A stretch of 64,000 nucleotides of DNA, from contig CAVRXO010000012.1 in NCBI GenBank assembly GCA_963725185.1, forward strand, positions 1 to 64,000. Reading direction: 5' to 3'. Shown piece by piece: positions 9,792 to 18,030 of the stretch (the first letter of the stretch is position 1; each line of letters begins with the position of its first letter). A program made the position numbers and the translations under genes. Below the pieces are notes generated by a model that saw nothing but the letters and a program-made list of their open reading frames with translations, made no database searches and had not been told where the DNA came from. Source of the DNA: VAZQ01 sp963725185. GTDB lineage: Bacteria; Pseudomonadota; Alphaproteobacteria; Rhizobiales; Xanthobacteraceae.

Positions 9792-11486
9792 GTGCTGAAA
9801 TCGGGCAAGCCCAGGCGATATTTCACCGCGTTGGCAGCGTTGGCATTGGTTGCGTCCGTCTTCGGGGCGGACGCGGGATCGGCACAGGACGCCGGAACCC
9901 TGACGGGCGTCATCAAGGACGCGGCGGGCGCGCCGGTCGAGGGCGCGTTCGTTCAAATGAAGAACGCCGACCGCCGCCTCAATTTCATGGTCATCACCCA
10001 TGCGGCGGGCAAATACACCAACAACAGGCTTCCCGCCGGCAAATATGTCGTGCAGGCGATCGGCGGGGAGCAGCAAAGCGTTCCCTCGGCCCCGATCGAT
10101 GTGGCGGCCGGCAAGTCCGCGTCCGTGGATCTCTCGCTCACGGTCGCGCGCGCACCGGCGCTTGCGCCGGCCTGGCCGGGACGGGCGCCCGGCGATCGCG
10201 GCGAAGAGGCCGATGCGGCCACGGGCGCCGGCCCGCACCTGCCTGACGGCGCCGGCAAGGCCATCATCGAGGCGAAATGCAATTTCTGCCATGACTCGCA
10301 GCGCATCGTGCGCTCGCGCGGGGCGCCGGCGCGATGGCAGCAAGTCATCGACACCATGAAGCTTTATGCGCAGGGCTCGACCCTGGCGACGCCGATCACC
10401 GATGACGAGGAAAAGGTGTTGCTCACCTACGTGTCGACCAATTTCGGTCCCGCGCCCGGCGGCCCCAAGCCCAAGCCCGATCCGTTGAGCCGCCTGCCGC
10501 GCACGCTCGTTCCGCCGGAAGCGAGAGACTACATGGTGGTCGAGTACGAGCTCATCAATCCGCGCGCCGAGCCGCACGAGATGGCGGTCGATGCCAACGG
10601 CAACGGCTGGGTCAGCCAGCGGGTCGGCGGCAAGATCGGCCGGCTTGATGCGCAGACGCTGACCTATGTGGAATACGCGCCGCCGGCCGCTGCCTCCGCG
10701 ACGGTACGCCTGAACGGCATCCGGCGCGGCAATTACGGTGAGCTCTGGATGGTGGACGGCGGCCCCAACCGGCGCTGGCTGAGCTTCGATCCCAAGACCG
10801 AAGAGTTCACGGTCTTCAATCTTCCGCCCACGAGCAGCGGCAGCGCCAGCGGCAACACCGTTCGGGTGCTTCCGGACAACACGGTGTGGCTCGCCTCGCT
10901 CGCCGCCAACCAGGTGATCCGCTTCGATCCCGCGACCAAGAAGTTCACGATCTTCGACGTGCCGGCCGGGGTCAAGAACCACAAGAGCGCCAATCCGTAC
11001 GGCATGGCGGTGGACGGCGCCGGCAATGTCTGGGTGGTCGAGAACGCGGTCGACCAGATCGCGCGCATCGATCCCAAGACCGGCAAGTTCGAGGAGTTCC
11101 CGCTGCCCGTGAAGGATCCGGTCGCGCGCAAGCTCGGCGCCGACTGGGACGGCAACCTGTGGGTGGGTCTGCACGGCGCCGGCAAGCTGCTCAAGGTCGA
11201 CTACAAGACGCTGCAGATGACGGAGTTCACGCCGCCGACCGCCGATGCGGGCGCCTATTTGGCGGACCCGGACATGAAGAACCACTTGATCTGGACCACG
11301 CTCCAGCATGTCGACAAGATCGCGCGGCTCGATCCGGCCACCGGCGCCTGGACCGAGTTCCCGCTTATGTCCGCGGAGACCGACGTGCGACGCATCGAGG
11401 TCGATCCGAACAATCCCAAGCGGATCTGGTACTCGGGCGTGCTGTCGAGCCGCGTCGGATTTATCGAGATGCTGAAGCAGGACTGA
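9792..11486 (+). CDS. Secreted fusion: carboxypeptidase-regulatory-like domain, cytochrome c, Vgb-like propeller
   Basis: This protein of about 564 residues starts at GTG 9792, placed 7 bases after GGAGG. A signal peptide ends near GSAQD. Residues about 35-115 (GTLTGVIKDAAGAPVEGAFV) form a carboxypeptidase-regulatory-like beta domain. Next comes a haem site CNFCH (about residue 160) with a following WQQVIDTMKLY helix, as in a small cytochrome c. From about 240 there are repeated blade motifs (PHEMAVDANGNGWVSQRVGG, NPYGMAVDGAGNVWVVEN, GADWDGNLWVGLHG) of the virginiamycin-B-lyase-like propeller. Lyase chemistry is unlikely to be its role here; a periplasmic redox or binding function is inference. 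It converges on the minus-strand cassette that follows. Confidence 0.8.
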   Translation: MLKSGKPRRYFTALAALALVASVFGADAGSAQDAGTLTGVIKDAAGAPVEGAFVQMKNADRRLNFMVITHAAGKYTNNRLPAGKYVVQAIGGEQQSVPSAPIDVAAGKSASVDLSLTVARAPALAPAWPGRAPGDRGEEADAATGAGPHLPDGAGKAIIEAKCNFCHDSQRIVRSRGAPARWQQVIDTMKLYAQGSTLATPITDDEEKVLLTYVSTNFGPAPGGPKPKPDPLSRLPRTLVPPEARDYMVVEYELINPRAEPHEMAVDANGNGWVSQRVGGKIGRLDAQTLTYVEYAPPAAASATVRLNGIRRGNYGELWMVDGGPNRRWLSFDPKTEEFTVFNLPPTSSGSASGNTVRVLPDNTVWLASLAANQVIRFDPATKKFTIFDVPAGVKNHKSANPYGMAVDGAGNVWVVENAVDQIARIDPKTGKFEEFPLPVKDPVARKLGADWDGNLWVGLHGAGKLLKVDYKTLQMTEFTPPTADAGAYLADPDMKNHLIWTTLQHVDKIARLDPATGAWTEFPLMSAETDVRRIEVDPNNPKRIWYSGVLSSRVGFIEMLKQD

Positions 11487-11516
11487 GGCCGCGACGATCA
11501 CGATCGCAATGAACGT

Positions 11517-11540
11517 AGGGGCGGCCCTCGTGGCCGCCCT
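11517..11540. repeat. Stem-loop between convergent genes
   Basis: AGGGGCGGCC and GGCCGCCCT flank a CTCGT loop, midway between the stop codons of two converging genes. It could mark both transcript ends, but no U tract is present on either strand. Confidence 0.5.
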
Positions 11541-11555
11541 CGCACGGGCCACCGC

Positions 11556-12602
11556 TCAGGTGGACTTTCGCATTCTGATCTCGATGCGCCGGCGCTCGCG
11601 CACGTCGCCGTGCCCGTCCCAATGGGTGATCCTGCCGTCGGTCCCGATCAGCTGGGCGGCCGAGAGCGGCAGGATGCGGAAGTTCTTCAGGCGCGGATCG
11701 GCCGACAGGCGCTCGACCACCGACAGCGCGCGCGCCAGGCCAAGGCCCGCATTGTCGGCCCATTGCAGGACGCCTGCGCCGCTCGTCCCGGAGGTCACCG
11801 TCGACAGCGTCCGATCGAGGTTCGAAGCGCGGCTGTTGACCGGTTGCTCGTCGGTGTGCCCGATCACTTCGATCACGTCGACGTCGTAGGAATCGGCGAT
11901 CTCCAGCAAGCGGTCGACCACCACGGTGCGCAGCTCGGTCGCGAAATTCGGCGTCAGCTCGGCGCTGCCGGTCGCGAAATAATATCCGCCGGCTTCGCTC
12001 AGGTTGATGATGGGCGGCCAATTGTGCCCCTGCTTGCGCTCGGCCTCCTCCACCGGCTTGGGCGCGGTTAGGCCCTTGTCGAGGAGCGCCACGATCTCCT
12101 GCGGCGCGAGCTCGCCCAGATTCTTGCCGGCAGCCCAGGAATCGATGGCCGCGACGACCGCCAGCGCCCTGGCGATCTTGTCGGGATCGACCCCTTCGCT
12201 CGCCAGCTGCTGCAATTTGGCGAGGTAGTCGCTGTCCTGCAGCATCGCGAGCGGAACGCCTTGCTGCTCCATCTTCTCGACCGCGTCGTTGCTCTCGACC
12301 AGCTTGCGCCAGAAATCGTCGATCTCGCTCTGCGAGCCGAGCTTCGCGGCCCGATTCAGCAGCTCCGCCAGCTGGGTGTTCCTCCTGATGGTCTCGATCG
12401 CCTGCTGGTTCGCGGCCGCCGCGGTCTCGACCTCCTTCAACCGATTGAGCGCATCATCGCGTTTGGCGCGCTCGCTGGCGAGCGACACCCCGACCGCGAT
12501 CAGCAGGCAGAACACCAGCAGCAGCATGATCTCGGCCATGGTCAGGCCGAGCACCAGACCCTGACGATAGGAGGCCGTCTGGCGGTCGATGATATCGGAC
12601 AT
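11556..12602 (-). CDS. MotB/ZorB-like protein with OmpA peptidoglycan-binding domain
   Basis: The protein is 348 residues. One membrane segment (residues about 16-41) contains TMAEIMLLLVFCLLIAVGV, which lines up with the ion-binding helix of MotB/ExbD/TolR proteins; Glu24 sits where those have an Asp. A predicted helical stretch (about 45-190) follows. The C-terminal OmpA-like domain includes YYFATGSAELTPNFATELR and EVIGHTDEQPVNSRASNLD, the peptidoglycan-binding signature. Its ATG overlaps the TGA of the upstream MotA-like gene (TGATG), indicating translational coupling. I infer a cell-wall-anchored stator subunit. It is not a flagellar MotB in context, since no flagellar genes are nearby. 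ZorB of Zorya defence has the same architecture. Confidence 0.75.
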   Translation of the reverse strand: MSDIIDRQTASYRQGLVLGLTMAEIMLLLVFCLLIAVGVSLASERAKRDDALNRLKEVETAAAANQQAIETIRRNTQLAELLNRAAKLGSQSEIDDFWRKLVESNDAVEKMEQQGVPLAMLQDSDYLAKLQQLASEGVDPDKIARALAVVAAIDSWAAGKNLGELAPQEIVALLDKGLTAPKPVEEAERKQGHNWPPIINLSEAGGYYFATGSAELTPNFATELRTVVVDRLLEIADSYDVDVIEVIGHTDEQPVNSRASNLDRTLSTVTSGTSGAGVLQWADNAGLGLARALSVVERLSADPRLKNFRILPLSAAQLIGTDGRITHWDGHGDVRERRRIEIRMRKST

Positions 12603-13924
12603 CACTCGATGCTCTCCCATTCGGGCCGCTTCTGCGGCATGCGCAGGTCGTCGACGATTCCCGCGATCCGCTCGGCGGCGGCGGCGAGCGCGCGCGCCCT
12701 GGCTTCGATCGCCGGCAGCACCTCGTTCAGCTGGTTGGATCTGATCGCCGTTTCCACGCTCGATTTGAGCAGGACATCGGTGAACGTCTGCATGCTCTCG
12801 TCGGTCTTCTCCAGCATGAAGGTCAGGCCCTCGGTGCAAGCCTGCTGGCTCGCCTTGATCTCGCTGAGCACCTCCGAGGTCGCCTTGATCATCGCGGCCG
12901 CCCATTCGAGCGCGGCACGGTTGGCGGTGGCGGTCTTCTCAAAGTCCTGTCGCAGCGCGCTGATCAGATCGATCGATCGATCGGCGGCGATGTTGGAGAT
13001 GGCGAGAGCGTCAGTCACCGATTTGGCCTGCGCGTCGGAATGCGCGGCAATCCGGTCGGCGGCAAGAGCGAGCGCCTGCATCGCCGGCTCCAGGCGGACC
13101 TCGTACAGGCGGTCGGGCGTCTGCATCGAATTGAGCTTGCCGGCGACCTCGTCGAGCGCGCCCGAGATCGCCCCGACGCGGCTCGACAGCGTTTCGGTCT
13201 CGGCCGACAGGCGTCCCACATTGGCGGCAAGCGTCGCGCCCATGGTGCGGGTTGCCTCGCCGGTCGCGTCGCCCAATTGACGCGCTGCCGCCTCGACTGG
13301 AACCGAGAGCTTGGCGGTGACCTCCTCCAGGCTCGCCAGCAGCTTGGCGACGATGTCGTCGAACCGCTCGGTCATGAGGCCGAAGGAATTGGCCGCCGAC
13401 TGCTGGGCGTTGCGCCGGAAATAGGCGAACTCGACGACGCTGGAGTCGAGCTCGCGCCGCACGCGGCGCGCCGCTTCGGCGAGCTCGAGCCGCATGCGCT
13501 GCTCGACCTCGACCGGATCGCGGCGCATCTGATTGAAGATCACGCGCAACCCGATGCCGGCGATGGTCGAGCCGATCGCGATGCCGAAATTCTGCACGAT
13601 CTCCTCGGCCGCGCGCGTGGCGGAAAATTGATAGAGCGAGACCCCGAGGCTCGTGAGGGTGAACAGGAACCCCATGTAATAGAGATTGTCGCCCGACTGG
13701 TCGTCGCGCAGCCGCAAGCTGCGCGACAGGCTGATGAGCAGCGCATAGCCGACCATGATGCCGACCGGCGCGAACGTGACGTAGAACGGATCGAGCCCCT
13801 TGAGCTTCGCCAGCACGATGTAGGCGCAGCCGACGGTCACGAAAATCATGAACAGGACGACATTGGAGCCGGACGACCGGCCGTCTGCATTCAGCGGCCC
13901 GCTGTCGGAATGGTTCCGCGCCAC
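12602..13924 (-). CDS. MotA/ZorA-like four-TM protein with long cytoplasmic coiled-coil tail
   Basis: The protein is 440 residues with likely membrane helices at about 21-39, 47-66, 82-100 and 112-130. The last two (GFLFTLTSLGVSLYQF and FGIAIGSTIAGIGLRVIFN) resemble the pore helices TM3 and TM4 of the MotA/TolQ/ExbB family. Residues 131-440 are charged and helical without membrane segments, a long tail like that of ZorA rather than the short one of MotA or ExbB. The start is GTG at 13924, one base after the upstream TGA. With the next gene it forms a MotA-MotB-like pair. Family membership is pattern-based inference; a structure prediction would settle it. Confidence 0.65.
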   Translation of the reverse strand: MARNHSDSGPLNADGRSSGSNVVLFMIFVTVGCAYIVLAKLKGLDPFYVTFAPVGIMVGYALLISLSRSLRLRDDQSGDNLYYMGFLFTLTSLGVSLYQFSATRAAEEIVQNFGIAIGSTIAGIGLRVIFNQMRRDPVEVEQRMRLELAEAARRVRRELDSSVVEFAYFRRNAQQSAANSFGLMTERFDDIVAKLLASLEEVTAKLSVPVEAAARQLGDATGEATRTMGATLAANVGRLSAETETLSSRVGAISGALDEVAGKLNSMQTPDRLYEVRLEPAMQALALAADRIAAHSDAQAKSVTDALAISNIAADRSIDLISALRQDFEKTATANRAALEWAAAMIKATSEVLSEIKASQQACTEGLTFMLEKTDESMQTFTDVLLKSSVETAIRSNQLNEVLPAIEARARALAAAAERIAGIVDDLRMPQKRPEWESIE

Positions 13925-13925
13925 T

Positions 13926-14756
13926 TCAGCCCACCCCCTGCAGCTTGGTCGCCTGCTTCAGCCGGCCATTGTTGTCGTGGATCCAGTCCGCCCAGAAGTG
14001 GATGTGGTCGGCCGAGTTGATCGGCCTGCCGGTCTGCCGCTGGATGTAATAGATGACCACGTCGGCGCCGTGCAGGTCGGTCTGCACCTTCTTGTAGGCG
14101 GGCGAGCTCTTGAAGCGCGCGAACGAGAGATCGCCCTTGTATTGCGAATAATCGGCCCCGTGCTGCAGCATGTCGGAGACGACGACCAGCGATTTGGGGA
14201 CCCTCTCGACGGCGCGACCGCTGAAGCGCTCGATCGCGATCCGCTGGATGGTCTCCATGATCGGCGAGGTCTTGCCCGGCAACGGCTGGAATCCGGCGTC
14301 CAGCGCCTCATCGAGCGGCTGGCGGAAGCCGTCGAGCCAGCGCTGCCGCGCCAGCCGCGGATTGGCGGTGTACTCGCTGAGCCCGCTGCCGTCGCCCGGA
14401 TTGCACTTGGCGAAGATCGATCTGCCGCCGGGCGTTTTGGGGTCGAGCAACCTGATCTCCAGGAGCTCGTAGGCGGGCAGCGTCTCCGCCATGTCGGCCA
14501 GGGCGGTCCTGATCTCCTCCTTGGCGATGTCCGGGATCTCGTCGGTGGAATTGAGCAGGACCACCGCGACCGCGTGCGGCCCGTCCACCGGGCACAGCGA
14601 GGCCTGGTCGAGCGTCGGCGGCCGCGCCACGGTGGCGTACACATAGGCGCCGGCCGCCAGCATGCCCAGCGCCAGCACCGCCAGCGCGCCTCCGAGCAGG
14701 TGCTTGCGCCACTCGCCCGGATTGCTGTTACGCCGCCTTGGCGTTCGCCGTGACAA
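13926..14756 (-). CDS. Membrane-anchored VWA-like protein
   Basis: This protein of about 276 residues has an Arg-rich N-terminus, a single hydrophobic anchor (KHLLGGALAVLALGMLAAGA, residues about 18-40) and a domain that alternates strands and helices. HAVAVVLLNSTDEIPD, KSLVVVSDMLQHGADY and GADVVIYYIQR look like strands 1, 4 and 5 of a von Willebrand A fold, with NSTD in place of the usual DxSxS metal site. The domain would face the periplasm. I chose TTG at 14756 because GAGGAG precedes it; the upstream TTG at 14783 is possible. It overlaps the preceding gene by about 29 bases. The function is unknown; I infer a sensor or scaffold of the four-gene cassette. Confidence 0.6.
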   Translation of the reverse strand: MSRRTPRRRNSNPGEWRKHLLGGALAVLALGMLAAGAYVYATVARPPTLDQASLCPVDGPHAVAVVLLNSTDEIPDIAKEEIRTALADMAETLPAYELLEIRLLDPKTPGGRSIFAKCNPGDGSGLSEYTANPRLARQRWLDGFRQPLDEALDAGFQPLPGKTSPIMETIQRIAIERFSGRAVERVPKSLVVVSDMLQHGADYSQYKGDLSFARFKSSPAYKKVQTDLHGADVVIYYIQRQTGRPINSADHIHFWADWIHDNNGRLKQATKLQGVG

Positions 14757-16191
14757 CGGTCTTCTCCTCGACAAAATTGTCAATCTCGCGGTAGCTCGCG
14801 AAGGCGCGTTCGAACTCGGCGTGAATGGCCTCGATCTGCCCGACCAGGACGCCCTGCGATTCCGCGATCGAGCGCCGCAGGTCCTCGCGCGCCGAGGTCT
14901 CCAACCAGTCCTGCTCGATCGGCAGCTTCTCGAGCGCGTAGGGGGCCGAGAACCGGCGCGGCGGCGGCGTCTTGCGCAGCCCCTTGTTGGCTTCCCGGTA
15001 GACCGAGAGCAGGACGTTCACCGCCCGCTCCAGATGCGACTGGTGGGCCGCGAACAGGCGAACCATGCGGGCCCGGCTCTCCAGAATGGAATCGTGCTCG
15101 GAGCGCCGCAGCGCCAGGTCGCGGTTGGCCTCCTCGAGGATCTCGATCGCGTCATCGCGAATCTCGAGCAGCCGCTCGATCAGGTCGTTCTTCCGCCTGA
15201 TATAGGCAGCATGGGCCTCGCCGCGGCGCTTCTCCAGGCTCGCATAGCCGGGATACGGATCGAAGATGAGGAAGGAATCGGCGAACGCGATCAGCGAGCA
15301 CAGGACGCCGAGGCCGAACAGGAGCCAGGATTTGAAGTCCGTGAGCGCGAGCGGCATCGTCTTGAGACGAAGCAGCACCTCGCGCCCGGCGTCGGTGATC
15401 AGCTCGGCGGAAACCTCGCGATAATGCGCGAGCGAGAGGTTGATCGCGACCAGCAGGAACAGATAGCAAAGCAGGGCGAAAAACCCGAACAGCTTGCGCA
15501 ACGGATTGCGGTGGTTGAGCTCGCGCACCCCGACGACGGCGATGAGAAAGCTCACGCCGATATTGAGCAGCGCGAACGTGAAGGCCTCGGCGGCGCCGCC
15601 CAGATAGCCGAGCTCGCTGCCCTTGGCGAGAAAGAAGCCGTTGAGGAACACCTCGAACACGAACAGGACGAGCAGGACCCCGACCTTGACGGTCAGGTTT
15701 CCGCCCGATGCCCAGTGCGCGGCTCGCTTGAGGTTGTGACGGCGCCGGAATTCGTCGCGCTCGAGCTCGAGGTCGCCAAGATGCCGGCGCAGGCTGTGCA
15801 ATTCGTCCCGGCCTTGGGCCGCCTCGGCGCGAAACTCGCTCACGGCGGCGGGCGCGGCTTGCCGGATGGTGCTGAAGCGGCCCTCGAAATCGAGACCCGT
15901 CAGCCGTTCCTTGTAGGTGCGGACCTCGTCCAGCAGCGTGCCGTGCGCCGCGTTCTTCTCCGCCTCCACGCGCTCGACGATCGCGTTCTCGATGTCGTCC
16001 AGGGCGAGCGATTCCGAAGCCGGCTCCTCGCGGGCGCCGCGTTCGGCCCCGGCCTTGGCGAGCCCCAGATCGCCGGCGAGCTTGTCGGTGTTCAGGACCG
16101 GGAAGACGTCCAGCGACACGCGATAATCGTGCTGCTCCCGCTTCAGGCCATTCACGAGGCGACTGAGCGCTGACTTCGGTCTTGATTCCAT
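14728..16191 (-). CDS. Four-TM protein with coiled coils, first gene of the MotAB-like cassette
   Basis: The protein is 487 residues. Cytoplasmic N-terminal helices (residues about 55-160) precede membrane helices near 166-190, 203-222, 233-254 and 287-308 (KVGVLLVLFVFEVFLNGFFL, FGFFALLCYLFLLVAINLSL, WLLFGLGVLCSLIAFADSFL). A long charged helical tail (about 315-487) follows. The pattern, membrane core plus helical ends, recalls the MotA-like protein two genes on, but the sequence is not recognisably that family. ATG at 16191 was preferred to a TTG at 16239. No known domain was recognised. Gene overlap and order mark it as the promoter-proximal member of the cassette. Confidence 0.6.
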   Translation of the reverse strand: MESRPKSALSRLVNGLKREQHDYRVSLDVFPVLNTDKLAGDLGLAKAGAERGAREEPASESLALDDIENAIVERVEAEKNAAHGTLLDEVRTYKERLTGLDFEGRFSTIRQAAPAAVSEFRAEAAQGRDELHSLRRHLGDLELERDEFRRRHNLKRAAHWASGGNLTVKVGVLLVLFVFEVFLNGFFLAKGSELGYLGGAAEAFTFALLNIGVSFLIAVVGVRELNHRNPLRKLFGFFALLCYLFLLVAINLSLAHYREVSAELITDAGREVLLRLKTMPLALTDFKSWLLFGLGVLCSLIAFADSFLIFDPYPGYASLEKRRGEAHAAYIRRKNDLIERLLEIRDDAIEILEEANRDLALRRSEHDSILESRARMVRLFAAHQSHLERAVNVLLSVYREANKGLRKTPPPRRFSAPYALEKLPIEQDWLETSAREDLRRSIAESQGVLVGQIEAIHAEFERAFASYREIDNFVEEKTVVTANAKAA

Positions 16192-16239
16192 CTTTCCACT
16201 GGCCGAGCTCGGCCTCCACTCCGCCACACCGTTACTCAA

Positions 16240-16792
16240 CGCGACTTAATCGCCCAACCCGAGCTTCTCAATATGCTCGGCTCAAGGCGTGACATGCCGA
16301 TCTGCCGGGGCTTGCGAACCTTGTGGCCGGAGCCCGATCGCTTCGATCCGATCATCCGATCCAATCCTGGATCAGTGGGCCAAAAGCGCGATCGGGCCGT
16401 CCCTTGGATCGCCGGCGCCCGGCATCCTTGCAGCCGTCGTCGCAGCCGTAGAATCAGGCCCGCGCCAGCATATGTCCAGAAAAACCAGCCGGCCATATCG
16501 ACCGATCCACCGGCGACCGACCCACCGAGACCCGGCCAAGTCGTGCATTGGTTTCGATCCGATGCCGAAACCTTAGCAAAGTCAATGTATTGTGGCCAGA
16601 TCGTGGCGGCCCGTAAGCGGCACCCGCGGCGTTATGCCGGTGCCGGCTTACTTGTCCCGGCCTTGAGCCGGGACCGTCCGAAACTTTGAGCTTGTAACGG
16701 TCCCGGCCCCATGGCGCGTCGAAGACGCGCGTGAACGCCCTCAACGCCGGGACAAGTCCGGCGAATTGCCAAGCAAGCGTCACGTCACATCA
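16240..16792. other. Gene-free interval with palindromic repeat (family A, copy 1)
   Basis: No convincing gene. It should hold the promoter of the four-gene cassette on the minus strand. At 16651-16675 begins the repeat CTTGTCCCGGCCTTGAGCCG followed by GGACC; a partly inverted arm occurs near 16699 and the closing GCCGGGACAAG near 16749. The same repeat occurs at 34.3, 35.8 and 45.8 kb. Confidence 0.7.
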
Positions 16793-17833
16793 CTAGCGCG
16801 CCTTGGCGAGAATATCCTGCACCCGCCTTCTCTGCTCCGCGCTGATATTGGTGACCACATCCTGCGCGTTCTGGCGGGTCGCGGTCACGTCCAGGTAGTC
16901 GATATAGCGCTGGCTTTTCTCGCCCTCCGCGATCAGCGCCGGATCGGTGAGGGTCTCCCTGACCGCGGCCTGCAGGGCGACAAGCCGCCCCGCCGGGAGG
17001 TTCGGGGGCACCAGCAGGATGCGGCCGAGATCCTCGAGCTTGCCGCGGAAATCAAACAGCCATTGCTGATCGGGCGTCAGCTTGAGCGCTTCGAAGATGG
17101 TCGGCAGGTCCGGAAAGAAGCGAGACTTCGCCCGGCCCATCGCGGCCACCGCATGCTGCTGCCCGCTCGCCACGTAATTGTTGGCCGACGTGTCGGAGAT
17201 GTAGATCGCGTCCATCTCGCCCTGGGTGACCGCCAAGGCGGCCTGGTTGCTGCCCGCATAGCCGAGCACCACGTGGCAATCGAGCCTGAGCGCTTCGCAG
17301 GTGAAGGCGGCGCCGTCGGACATGCCGTCGGCCGGGCCGCTCGCGGCCCAATTCATCTTCTTGCCGAGCTTCATGGCGTCCTGCGGCGTCTTGATCGCGG
17401 AGTTGGGTCCCACCAGCCAGATCCAGGGAGAAGCGCTGACGGTGCCCAGATAGCCGAACTGGCCGAGGTCGAAACGCGCGGCGGCCTGCTCGGCAAGCTG
17501 CGACAGGGCGGCGCCGGTGCCGTTGACGATCATCATGGTGAGCCCGTCGGGCGCCGCCGTATTGATGCGGTTGAGCGCCACCAGACCACCGGCACCCGGC
17601 TGGTTCTCGACCACCACGCTCGCCCCCAATGCCTTGGAGAGGTGGGGCGCGAGCATGCGCGCATAGGCGTCGTAGCCGCCGCCCGGCCCGAAGCCCACCA
17701 CCATCCGGACGGTCTTGCCGTTGAAGAAGGCCCGCTCCGCGTCCTGCGCCCGCGCCGCCGGCAGCGCGGCCGCCAGAGCGAGCACGATCGGCAGAACGGC
17801 CAGCCAAGTCCCCGATCGCATCTTTCGCTGCAT
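16793..17833 (-). CDS. Tripartite tricarboxylate transporter substrate-binding protein (Bug family)
   Basis: The protein is 346 residues with an export signal (WLAVLPIVLALAAALPAARA). The family opening FFNGKTVRMVVGFGPGGGYD and ENQPGAGGLVALNRINTAAP contain the strand, Gly-rich turn and loop that close over the ligand carboxylate. The second lobe carries YAGSNQAALAVTQGEMDAI. The ATG at 17833 has AGGAGG before it; the longer frame upstream does not. No TctA/TctB membrane genes are adjacent, so it is one of the orphan binding proteins typical of these bacteria. The ligand is unknown, probably an organic acid. Confidence 0.85.
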   Translation of the reverse strand: MQRKMRSGTWLAVLPIVLALAAALPAARAQDAERAFFNGKTVRMVVGFGPGGGYDAYARMLAPHLSKALGASVVVENQPGAGGLVALNRINTAAPDGLTMMIVNGTGAALSQLAEQAAARFDLGQFGYLGTVSASPWIWLVGPNSAIKTPQDAMKLGKKMNWAASGPADGMSDGAAFTCEALRLDCHVVLGYAGSNQAALAVTQGEMDAIYISDTSANNYVASGQQHAVAAMGRAKSRFFPDLPTIFEALKLTPDQQWLFDFRGKLEDLGRILLVPPNLPAGRLVALQAAVRETLTDPALIAEGEKSQRYIDYLDVTATRQNAQDVVTNISAEQRRRVQDILAKAR

Positions 17834-18030
17834 CGCGGCCTCCTGCGTCCCGCGCAAATCTAATCGCAATCAGCCGGCAATTCTATCCACGGCATTGTTC
17901 GGAATGCGCAGCCTTCGGGATGCGCCGCGCGACACACTTTCCGATCGCGGGGGCGCCAACAACATCTAACAAACGGCATAAGTCTTGCTTGACAGCAAAG
18001 CGAGATCGGCTGTGCCGAGGGGGGGACGCC

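Noticed and set aside
8814..11552. Long antisense open frame opposite the hydrolase and propeller genes
   Set aside because: It mirrors two well-supported genes on the plus strand, has Arg/Gly/Asp-rich text without family motifs, and crosses their boundary; it is a product of high GC.
14662..16173. Plus-strand open frame opposite the first cassette gene
   Set aside because: Same pattern of antisense shadow; the minus-strand frame has four clear membrane helices, the plus-strand one none.
11556..16191. Calling the cassette a Zorya defence system
   Set aside because: Only the MotA/MotB-like pair resembles ZorAB. No helicase, nuclease or ZorC-like gene is adjacent, and the two other genes are not known Zorya parts.
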